From Pristionchus mayeri (taxonomy: Eukaryota > Nematoda > Chromadorea > Rhabditida > Neodiplogasteridae): a stretch of DNA of 64,000 nucleotides. Numbering within the stretch: the first letter of the stretch is position 1; each line of letters opens with the position of its first letter. Of the stretch, positions 35,901 through 47,900 are shown piece after piece. The DNA lies in assembly GCA_036245805.1 (NCBI GenBank), contig BTRK01000006.1, positions 27,091,901 to 27,155,900 of the forward strand. Direction: 5' to 3'. The position numbers were made by a program, and so were the translations under genes. A model generated the notes under the pieces. It saw nothing but the letters and a program-made list of their open reading frames with translations. It was not told the origin of the DNA and searched no databases.

Positions 35901-38900
35901 TGGTACTCCCAGATCAACGGTGTCCGATATCCTCCATCGATCTGGGAAGAAGCCGAAACTCCCACAAGTGATTCCCCATGACCTCTCCCCCGAACAGCTG
36001 AAAAATCGTGTTCAAGTCTGTCGGGAATTACTCCATCGTAGATCCAATCTTCGATGGGTCAATTTCATCATCGCTACAGATGAGAAGTGGATCACGTACG
36101 ATAACCCTGTGAGGAGACTGCAATGGGTGGATGCAGATGAGAAGCCCACGCCCGTCCCGAAGAAGGAAGAGCACGGAAAGAATGCTTCTTCTTCTCAGTG
36201 CTCGGTCCCATCTACTGGGAGATCCTCGCCCCTGGCACCAGCATCAATGCCGACCTCTTCTCTGAACAACTGCAAGATGTCGCGATCAGAGTCCCTCCCA
36301 GACTCCTGAACCAGGGCAAAATTCTTCTTCTGATGGACAATGCTCGCCCACATCGAGCGAAGATGACCCAGAAGAAAATGGACGAGCTGAAGATCGAGAG
36401 GATTCCCCATCCACCGTATTCCCCGGATCTCTCCCCATGCGACTACCACTGCTTCCGCTCTCTCTCTGACTTCTGCAAAGGAAAGAAGTTCAAGAATCGA
36501 GATGAGAGTTCTCGAGAAAGTTCGCGATTCTGGATTCAGAATTCGCCCAGAGAAGTGTGCGTTCGGACAGAGTGAAGTCCACTTCCTTGGATTCATTGTG
36601 AATGAATCTGGACGTCGGCCCGATCCGAAGAAGGTGCAAGGACTGAAGGAGATGCCTGAACCTAAGGATCTCGCTCAGACCAGATCGTTTCTGGGAGGAG
36701 CCAATTATTACGGTGCATACGTTCCCAACATGACGGAAATCAGAGTTCCGTTGGACAGATTGCTCAAGAAAGATTCCAAATGGGAATGGACCGAGGAGTG
36801 CCGGAAAGCATTCCATAAGATGAGAGATGCGATCAGTGCTGATACTGTGCTAGCCCACTACGATCCCTCCGAGGAGATCATCGTGGCTGCCGATGCCAGT
36901 CAGTACGGTATTGGAGCTGTGATCAGTCATCGTTACAAGGATGGAACTGAGAGACCAGTGATGTATGCGTCGAGGCGTCTGAATGATGCCGAGACCCGAT
37001 ACGCACAGATCGAGAAGGAAGCGCTTGCGCTGACCTTCTCTCTCAAGAAGTTCCACATATTCGTCTATGGAAGGAAGTTCCTTCTTCAGACCGATCACCG
37101 ACCGTTGTTGTCAGTTTTCGGTGGAAAGAACGGAATCCCAGTGCATTCCGCAAACCGATTGCAGAGATGGGCATTGTTCATGCTGAACTACAATTTCGAA
37201 ATCGAGTACGTGAACACGAACAGTTTCGGAAAAGCTGATATACTATCCAGACTGATCCGAGAATACACTCGAGAAGACGAGGATGTAGTGATAGCCCATG
37301 TCGCAATCGAGACCCATGTGGAGAATCTGCTGATGAATGGAGTGAGGGCAACGCCCGTCACTGTGCGAGACATCCGAGAGTGTACCAAGAAGGACTCGTG
37401 CTTTCAACTGATCCAGAAGCATCTGGACGAAGGCTGGCCAGTGAAGCCGCCGAAGGACCAGTTGGTACTACCGTACTACCAGAAGAGAGAATCGATCTCG
37501 TCTGTTAGTGGATGCCTTATGATGGCAGATCGAGTGATCATCCCTGCAAGGCTCAGAGAAGCAGTCCTGAAGGAGCTGCACAGAGGACGTCCTGGAATAG
37601 TGCGCATGAAGTCGCTTGCGCGTTCCCATGTGTGCTGGCCTGGAATTGACCAGAGTGTCGAGAGCATTGTCAGATGTTGTGAAGGATGTGCCAGCGCTGC
37701 AAAGAACCCGAGCAAAGTGAACCCTGTGCCTTGGCCAGAGACGAAGAAGCCGATGGAGCGAATTCACATGGATTTCGCTGGTCCGATGAATGGACGGCAC
37801 TACTTGATCATCGTGGATGTTCACAGTAGATGGCCAGAGGTTATCACCATGGAGAGAATCACGGCAGAAGCGACCGTGAAAGCAGTGCGTGACTACGTAT
37901 CGAGATACGGTAGTCCAGAAACAATTGTCAGTGACAATGGAACTCAGTTCAAGTCTGAGAAGCTGAGATCATTCTGTGCAGAATATGGAATCTGTCAGGT
38001 ATTCTCACCTCCATATCATCCTCAGAGCAATGGACAAGCCGAGCGCTTTGTCGATACGTTCAAGAGATCGCTGCTGAAGATGAGAGGAGAGGGTCCAGAG
38101 GACGAGAATGTGCAGAAGTTCGTGATGATGTACCGCTGTACACCAAATCATCAGCTGAAAATGAGTTCCCCCGCCGAGATCTTCCTGGGAAGGAAGATGC
38201 GATTCCGTCTCACTCTCTTATCACCCAAAGAGGGGGAGGAAAGGGAGAGAAGAGATGATGAATTGGTGAAAAGAGAGTTCGCCAAGGGAGATGCAGTTTT
38301 CTACCGAGATCGTGATGGTCCAAATCGCGAGAAATGAACGGAGGCTACAGTACTCAAGAAGATGGGAAGAGTACTGTATGAGATTCAGAAAGTGAGTGGA
38401 ACCACCGTTGTGGCCCACGCTAATCAGCTGAAGAAGCGCAGTGTGCGCGATGAGAGTGATCCACTGAGTGTGCTGATCGAGAGCTTCGACCTGAGTCGAA
38501 ACGTGATCGCTGACGAGCGAATGCCGACTCCGCCTGCCACGCCAGCCATGCCAACTTCACCGATCCGTGCCGCCACGCCCGAGTTCAATGATGCTCCGTC
38601 GCCCGTCGTGCCCCGAGTCGAGCCAGCGAAAGATGCGCCAACCGAGAAGAAGACTGTAATCGAGCCCAAGAAGAAAGACAAGAAGGTTGATCCCCAGTCC
38701 GAAGACCCAAATCCCGGACGTCCTATCCGAGTTCGTAAAGCCCCTAACCGTCTCACTGTCACCACCACTAAGGGCTAATCTTACTCGTGACTCGTTATTA
38801 TCTGTACCATAATGTCATGTCAGATATTCCCCTATTTCATATCTTACGGCGGAGGTGCTGTGTATGACCCCATTATTGCAAAGCCGTAACTATATCCGTA

Positions 38901-41900
38901 TTTAGGTGTGGTGTGCTTACCTTGGTAATCCTAGTTGTCATCACCACACCCCCTATTTGCTCGCGCCAGAGTTTTCCTCATTCTAGTTCCTGCCTTCCCC
39001 ACGTTTCGTGGTGGATTCGTTCTCTTCTATTTAACCGTCGATAAAGCACATACTTCACTCCGCTACTTCGGTCACACATGTACACAACACTTTTCACTGA
39101 TTCACTGATACGAATACTATCGGAAAGCGTCCTAGAAACGGGATCGGCGCAGTTCGCGCGCCGACAAGTAAATTTGGGATACTGATCACTCGTTGCGAAG
39201 CGCCGGGGGATTCAGTTGCAAAATACATCAACAGAAGTACTCTAGACTGCATAGAAAAAAATTGAAAAAGAAAAAAAATGACCGGATTCGAACCTGCGGC
39301 GACAGGGCAACGAGCTCAGAACACAACCCCTCATCTATCGAAGCACGTTCATGCGCTCTCGCTCGACTAGAGTACATGGATCAAAAGGCTAGACTAACTA
39401 CCTGAGGGTCACAAAGCGTCAAGCACACGGCGGGTTTCGATGAAGAAGCGTCTGATGTGCAGGGGAATTACGGTGCAGTTGAGAAAGAAAAGATTACGGT
39501 GTAGTGCCTGTATAAACTGCCCTACACCTTACACCAAATCGTGTATAAAAGCCGGCTTTGAAATGTTTTTGCTCATATTTCTCGTCTCAGATAGTTTGTG
39601 CGTTAATGAATGTGCTCCAAAGGTAATACAGAAATAAATAATTAAGACCATTAATTAAGGAAATAACTCGTAAAACTGTTCAAACTTTTCAAGGCTCATT
39701 TTGGCATGTTTATCGATTTTTTCCGGGATAATTAATGATATTTCGGGAAATCCAGCGTGCTGAACAACACTAAGACAGTTATAAAATTATGTTTAAACGT
39801 CTTTCAACGTATCGATCCATTTCCAGCTGTCTGGCTACGCTCGTTAGCAGGCTCCTACACAGAACTCTTGAAAGCGCTATTTTTGAACGCCTAATTTCGG
39901 CTATTTTTGAACGCCTAATTTGATCTGGGGATCATTTTTCGTATGCTATGTATGGAATTAAGACTAAGCACTTTTTTGCTACGCTCACTTTTCCGACGTC
40001 ATTTTCTCATTTTATGAGCGGCTAATGCAGAATTAGAATGAGTTTCATTCATAACGTTGATTCAATCTATCCGAACAAAGGAATTCAATCTCATTTCTCA
40101 CTCGCATAGCGGTTTCCGCGGCACAGAATTGGACATTGCTTCATAAAATTGAGCGTAGCAAAAAGGTGCTTAGTCTTAATTCCATACATAGCATACGAAA
40201 AATGATCCCCAGATCATGACGCATCTCCATATACAAGTCTCGCTGTTACGTCTAGCCTTATATTCGAGATCCGAAATTTTATAAGATTAACATATTTCAA
40301 AATATGCAAATTTGGCTTCCACGGGCTCACATGTAGCTTATTATATCACTGTTCAAGTTTGAAGGTGATACCTCATTCGGTTTCGGTGTTATTAACAGAA
40401 ATGTACATGCAGCCTACATGCAGCCTGGTTCAACCGGTCGAGTTGGTGCAAAATGAACACGTGGGCTCAAAATATTTTCCGCAAGACAAATAAATTCTCC
40501 AGGCGTAGGACAGGTGCCAGCTGTGCAAATTACAAATTAAGTATAATAGTTAACCTTACACAACCGGACGGCCTCTTTACGGTAAGGGTGGCAAAACCAT
40601 TCAAATTTATTTCTGTGTCCCACGTTTTTATACAGGTGTAAACCCACGTGATGAAGTGGACCATGGTGATCAGCACCCTCGATAACCCCTTTCCACAAGT
40701 TTTCGAAAAATTGATTGCCAGACCTTGTTCGATTCTTACGAAACCGGCGTATATGCATTCAGCATACCATTCGATTCGTCTTTTCAAGCTATCGATTGAG
40801 CTGAAAAACAGCCTTGGTACGAAATTGAAAAATCAATAATTTTAATCGATTTATGAAAATATTATTAATCGTATCGATGAATCATTGGCACAGGCGTATT
40901 CTCCTGGAAATTTGATGCAGAAAACTTTTTTCTGGGGTCACCAGATCCCCTGTAGGCCGAGCATCATGCCTCCAAAAATGGAAAATTTCGGAAGTCGTCA
41001 ACTTTGAGAGCGTCTCACATCGTCAAGGATGACGATATGGGACAAAAATTGATGGTTTCTGTTGAGGGACCATAGGAACTATCAGAAACCGCTCACAGAC
41101 GCAGGGGTAAAAAAATGTACCAGGGTCTTCAGAAATCTATCTTACCCGTCACGCGTGATATATGACATATGAGACGAATCGCGAGAGAATCGACCACTCC
41201 GCGGCGGTAGGAAATAAGTTTTCCAATCCCGCTATCATTTTGGTTATAAGTATTTCAAGTGATGCTCTTTCAAACTGCGTCGTCAGAATTTCGATATCAG
41301 TCGTCATCTTCGAGATTCAGAAGGCCAACGATGATACTCTCACTTTTCGACAGTCAAATCGCGATTGCTTAAATGATCATAGATCCCTTTAAAATAAAGA
41401 TAGAAGGTGTATGTGCCTCACTTCTCGCCAAAAATGAGCAAAATCGGGGTATGTAAAAAAAAGGGGGGCGCACTTTCGTAATGCGACCCTAAAATGGGTT
41501 CCGGACTACATTACTTCCGTAGCTTCAATTGCCCTTATTTGTGCTCAAAATAGTCCAAAAACATTCGGAACAACATTAGAAATTGTTTCCCCCCATGCTA
41601 TAACATTGTCATTGGCCATAAATGGTCACATGACCCAAAACTTGAAAATCGATATTTTACCTATTTCAACTTAGGGGGTAGGTCCTTACACACTAAATGG
41701 TTTCACACAATGTAGAAATGTCCCTCTAAACTAGTCAAAGAATGGGGGGACCTATAAAAATGATTTTCCATCTGAAGAATTCAATGAAAAGCGCCAAACT
41801 GTACTTTAGGTTAAAGTAGATATAGAGATTCGGTTTATGGCTGGAAATGTAGAGCAGAAAGAGCTAAACATTTCATCCGTTGAAAGTGAGTCTCGATCTT

Positions 41901-44900
41901 CTCGTTGAAACGAGCTACAGAGCTTAGAAGATGGCAGAAAACAACGGAAGAGGCTCGCGGTGGAGCGGTATATAGAGGGGAGGGAGAGGGAGGTCAGGCG
42001 TCGAGAGCGCCAGACGGTTAGAGCACGCGCTCTCGGGGGATTCTAGCCTATTTCTGGCCAACTTCCAAGCTCTGTAGCACGCTTCAACGAGAAGATCGAG
42101 ACTCACTTTCAACGGATGAAATGCTTAGCTCTTTCTTCTCTACATTTAAAAAAAAACCGAATCTCTATAACTACTTTAACCTAAAGTACAGTTTGGCGCT
42201 TTTCATTGAATTCTTCAGATGGAAAATCATTTTTCTAGGTCCCCCCATTCTTTGACTAGTTTAGAGGGACATTTCTACATTGTGTGAAACCCATTTAGTC
42301 TATAGCCTACCCCATATGACCTACCCCCTAAGTTGAAATAAGTCAAAATATCGATTTTCAAGTTTTGGGTCATGTGACCATTTATGGCCAATGACAATGT
42401 TATAGCATGGGGGAAACAATTTCTTACGTTGTTTCAAATGTTTTTGGACTATTTTGAGCACAAATAAGGGCAATTGAAGCTACGGAAGTACTGTAGTCCG
42501 GAACCCATTTTAGAGTCGCATCACGAAAGCGCGCCCCCTTTTTTTACATACCCCGATTTTGCTCATTTTTGGCGAGAAGTGAGGCACATACATGTATCGT
42601 ACATGTTAGCGAAATCAGAACGACAACCGAGAGGCACCGAGAAATTTTCGATTTCTGGCTCTCTGCGAATACGCAATTTTAAAAGTCGTGGTTGTGCTCA
42701 TATTTTTTATCATGGTCGATTTGCCGGAATCGACCTGGACATGCTCGGTCAATTATGGCTAGAAATCGATAAATCAAATACACAACATTTTGGTGCGATT
42801 ACGGTATTTAGGAAAGCTCACCGAACTTGGTGAGCTATCCAAAATACCGTAATCGCACCATAATTGTTTGCTTTCGATTAAACTATTTCTAGATATAATT
42901 GACCGGACATATCCGGGTCGATTCCGGCAAATCGCTCATGATAAAAAATATGAACACAACCACGACTTTTAAAATTGCATATTCGCAGAGAGCCAGAAAT
43001 CGAAAATTTCTCGGTGCCTCTCGGTGGCCGTTCTGATTTCGCTGACATGTACGATACTACAACTTAAGCATGATAACTCAAAACCAATTTCCGATTTCCA
43101 AAGTTGCGAACGTTTTGGTGCACCCGACCACCCCGCACCAGGGAGAGATCCAGGAATGATAACGTCAACATAAAAGTTGTAGTGCATGATAGTAGCTTCC
43201 TTTGTAAAAAAAAGAACGGCCTTCTATCTTTATTTGCAAGGGATCTATGATCATTTAAGTATTCGCGATTTGACTGTCGAAAAGTGAGAGTATCATCTTT
43301 GGCCTTCTGAATCTCGACGATGGCGACTGATATCGAAATTCTGACGACGCAGTTTGAAAGAGCATCATTTGAAGTACTTGTAACCGAATTTGTTTCACTA
43401 TAGGACAAACTTGATTCCTACCGCCGCTCACCCCCCTCAACTGGTCGATTCTCTCGCGATTCCTCTCATATATGCCATACATATATGTCAACATAGATAT
43501 GCTCAGGACACTTTTTATAAACTTTTCAGTGTAAGCAAGCCATTTCAAGTGAACACTTTCACAACACTTTCATTTTCATAAATGTCTATAAGTGGTATCA
43601 TTGTTTCGCAATGGTTTGCGTTCACCGAAAAAAGTTATGAAAAGTATCCTGAGCATTTCTATGTTGATAAACACATGGATCATACTTTGCTAAAAGTCAG
43701 GGAATCGGCGGAGTTCGAACTCAAAGGGAAGAGGATTCCAGCATAATCGTTAGCCACTAGGCCACAGAGAGAGAGAGATGTTAGAGGTGGAGTTGGAAGG
43801 AGGCAAATTGAGATGCCGACTGAATTGCTCGTTTTTTCTTTTCCGAGGAGTCTTTCGTAGAAAATTAAGTTTTTTGGCTTTCCATACGATGAAATATCTA
43901 TGGTGAATAGCATTTCAGGAATCTCCACGGACACCACACGACTCGTCCTTGTGAGTGAGAAGGAGCATATGAAGATATCAGGGAATAAGGGGAGGGTAGC
44001 GCGGAACCTCGCATTTGCTGCTATTAAAGAAAGAGTATCAGCAAAGTTAATCTTTTGACGCTGTCATAACCATGACCTAACTCACCCTCCAAAGATCATA
44101 GCGCGAGCTAGGAGGGTAGACAACCATCGGATGGTAGCTCACAATCAGGGCAGCCGCCGTGTGATCGGGAGGTTGCGGGTTCAATTCCCACCAAATGTTT
44201 TTGACAGATCTTCAAGATATTTGAAATCCCGCACTTCCAAGCCTACAAGCCTCCTTGGCATTCTGCCAACTAATGATAACTCGGTTCAAAATAGAGATAT
44301 GAAAGTGAAATTTTCAGAATCTCTTTTGGTTGTGCACAGCTAGGTCATGGTTATGACAGCGTCAAAAGTTAAAACGCTGTCTCCGTAAGAACGGAGGGGT
44401 GGGTGGCACAATCCTTAAAAGTCATCTCCTGAGGCTCAAACTTTATGGTTGGAGTGCCTATGGGTGGGATACACTTCAGCCAAAAAAATTGGACCCAAAA
44501 GTTGATCTTTGAACTTTGGTATCCGAAAATTTCAATGTGTTTTGAGCCCTGGATGTTATAGATCATTCGAAAGAGCATGAAAAGTTATGTCAGAATCCAA
44601 GTTTTCGAGAGCGTGGGACTCACGGTGCTCATGAGACATGAGAAAAACTAAAAAATCTGCATAATTTCAATTTTCAAAAAAATAAAGCACCACTTTCCAA
44701 CTAATTCCCCATCGTGGAAATGAGATATAAGGTGTAACATTTTATGAAGAATTCACCAAAAAATATGCCGTAGATGAAGTCGGTGCCAGGAATACACTTT
44801 TCGACCAAAAGCTAGCACGCAATCGTGGACTCAGGTTCGATTCCGCCCGATGGCATGAACTGTTGTCAATTTTTTCTCTCGCCTTTTTGGCCTTCTTTTC

Positions 44901-47900
44901 AAACTGTATGAACGATTTATGCCGTTTCATGTTGTATTTGAGTGTTTCTGTTATTTATATGTGTTTATAATTGTTTGATTAATTGTCTTTATAAATGTTT
45001 TGACGAAATAAATATAACGAGAAAAAATAATATAACGGGAAATTGGAAGCATTGAATATCGTCGTGATCGGACAACTTCCCTGGACACATCGGATTGAAT
45101 AGCCGAGGCATCCATTCGATAAATATGATACTCCGAGTGGATTTTTCAATCTGCAGAGGACTCCCAGAAGGAAGAACAGCAGGGCTCTGATTAGCAGCGA
45201 TAATTCCGTATCTTCCACGCAACGTTGTAATTCCAAAAACCTCGTTCTCCGGTTGATCTGCAGATTGGGGCATCAAAAATCCGCTCGGAGGAGCATATTT
45301 TTCGAATGGATGCCTCGGCTATTAAATCCGATGTGCCCAGGGATGTTGTCCGATCACGACGATATTCCATGCTACTCTAATATGCCAATTTCCCTTCATA
45401 TTATTTTTCTCGTTATATTTATTTCGTCAAAACAATTATAAAGACAATTGCACGGCTCGTTAGCGCAATGAAGGCACAGACTTGAAAGACACGCGGCGCA
45501 TGGTTGCTCGTGGGCTCACTATTTATTCAAACCACCAAGATTTATTCCATTTTTCAGTGAGAGGGTTACTTAATTGTGGGATCGCGCGGCTAAAGAGGGG
45601 GAGGAGTCCGTGTTTTGCAACCGGAGGGTGCACTCGCATAAATAGGCTGGGGAGAGAGCGCGCGCTAACTTCACCGGGTTTGAGAGAGGGAGGAGTGGCG
45701 CGTTGCGTTCGTTCAAGGTCTGCCTTAACGAGCCGTAAATTGTTACATATAAATAACGGAAACACTCAAATACAACATGAAACAGCATAAATCGTTCATA
45801 CATGTTGAAAAGAAGGCCAAAAAGGCGAGAAAAAAATTGGCAAAAGTTCATGCCATTGGGCGGAATCGAACCTGAGTCCATGATTGCGTGCTAGTTTTTG
45901 GTCGAAAAGTGTATTCCTGGCACCGACTTCATCTACGGCATATTTTTTGGTGAATTCTTCATAAAATTTTACACCTTATATCTCATTTCCACGATGGGGA
46001 ATTAGTTGGAAAGTGGTACTTTATTTTTTTGAAAATTGAAATTATGCAAATTATTTAGTTTTTCTCATGTCTCATGAGCACCGTGAGTCCCACGCTCTCG
46101 AAAACTTGGATTCTGACATAACTTTTCATGCTCTTTCGAATGATCTATAACATCCAGGGCTCAAAACACTGAAATTTTCGGATACCAAAGTTCAAAGATC
46201 AACTTTTGGGTCCAATTTTTTGGCTGAAGTGTATCCCACCCATAGGTACTTCAACCATACAGTTTGAGCTTCAGGAGATGACTTTTAAGGATTGTGCCAC
46301 TTTCACTTCGGAATCTGACGTTCTTACGGAGACAGCGTTTTAAACTTTGCTGACACTCCTTATTTAACACGCAACACTATAAATATCATGTACACTTTCC
46401 CTACCGATTTCCAATTGGAAGCTCTTGTTTTTATGGTGAAAGTCGGAATCATTTAAAGTTTCAAGTTTGCCGTAACTCATCACTTAGGGAGGTTTCCTCT
46501 AGACATTATATATTAGTGAAATAAAAAACTACGGACAAATGGTGTATGCCGGTGTGAGAGCCGTGGAAAGAGGTTCCATGTTTTATCTCCGGCTCTCATC
46601 GCTCCGCCTCTTTCACGTACGCGCGCGTTTATATTTTCCCGCTCCTGGCTCAACTAGTGGTGCTGTTTTCTGTATAGGGAAGCGTTTATCAAGCGTCGGA
46701 GTGTTTATCAAGCGTCCCTGATAAAAAAATATAAAATGCGCAACAAAAACGGCGGAGACAAGGCTTTACAGTAATCAACTCTCCTAATTTAAATTGGGGT
46801 GTAATGGGAGTGCATCATTTCGTTCTACATTTTCCACGTTTGGGTATTTTTTTGCTCCGCGCACGGCCCCTGGAGCATCGACATAGGGCTTTGGAAAACG
46901 TCCGTGCGCTGTAAAATAATTTCACACTAAACGCAGTAGTGGAGATTTGTAAAGCGGTTTTTTTCATTGCCAGAGTAAAGAGAAATCCCTATTAAAAGTA
47001 AGCCACATATTGGGGTGTCCGGAAAGTTCGTATAATTTTTTGTTTTTATTTTTTATTCAATGCTTTACAATTCTCAATGTATGCCCCCTTCTTTCTCACT
47101 ACCTCCCTCCAGCGATTGGGCAGGGTCTCGATTCCTCTGTTCCAGAATGCGGGTTTCTTCGAGACCGCCCAGTTCACGAAAGCCCTCACAACTTCATCTC
47201 GATTCTTGAACTTCTTTCCTTTGCAGAACTCAGAGAGAGAGAGGAAGCAGTGGTAGTCGCATGGGGAGAGATCCGGGGAATACGGTGGATGGTGAATCCT
47301 CTCGATCTTCAGCTCGTCCATTTTCTTCTGGGTCATCTTCGCTCGATGTGGGCGAGCATTGTCCATCAGAAGAAGAATTTTGCCCTTGTTCAGGAGTCTG
47401 GGAGGGACTCTGATCGCGACATCTTCCAGTTGTTCAGAGAAGAGGTCGGCATTGATGCTGGTGCCAGGGGCGAGGATCTCCCAGTAGATGGGACCGAGCA
47501 CTGAGAAGAAGAAGCAGAGGAGTTCCTTCTTTCCGTGCTCTTCCTTCTTCGGGACGGGCGTGGGCTTCTCATCTGCATCCACCAATTGCAGTCTCCTCGC
47601 AGGGTTATCGTACGTGATCCACTTCTCATCTGTAGCGATGATGGAATTGACCCATCGAAGATTGGATCTATGATGGAGTAATTCCCGACAGACTTGAACA
47701 CGATTTTTCAGCTGTTCGGGGGAGAGGTCATGGGGAATCACTTGTGGGAGTTTCGGCTTCTTCCCAGATCGATGGAGGATATCGGACACCGTTGATCTGG
47801 GAGTACCAGTATCCTTCTTCAACTCACGCACACTGGCCATGGGCTTGCGCTTCAGTGTGCGGAGAACGAGAAGCTGATCGAGGGAGGGAGGGCGTCCAGA

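Larger units (their letters stand above)
33849..39089 (+). mobile_element. Ty3/gypsy LTR retrotransposon, defective
   Basis: Two LTRs start with TGTGTATGACCCCAT and end in ACACAACA. Between them, in order, are a gag frame, a truncated mariner element, the end of reverse transcriptase, RNase H, integrase and a Pro/Lys-rich C-terminus. The gag-RT-RNase H-integrase order is that of Ty3/gypsy elements; no env-like gene is seen. Protease and the catalytic part of reverse transcriptase are gone, replaced by the mariner piece. The bases flanking the LTRs (TCTGC and CTTTT) do not form a target duplication. It lies in the sense direction in TTC17 intron 10. Confidence 0.92.
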
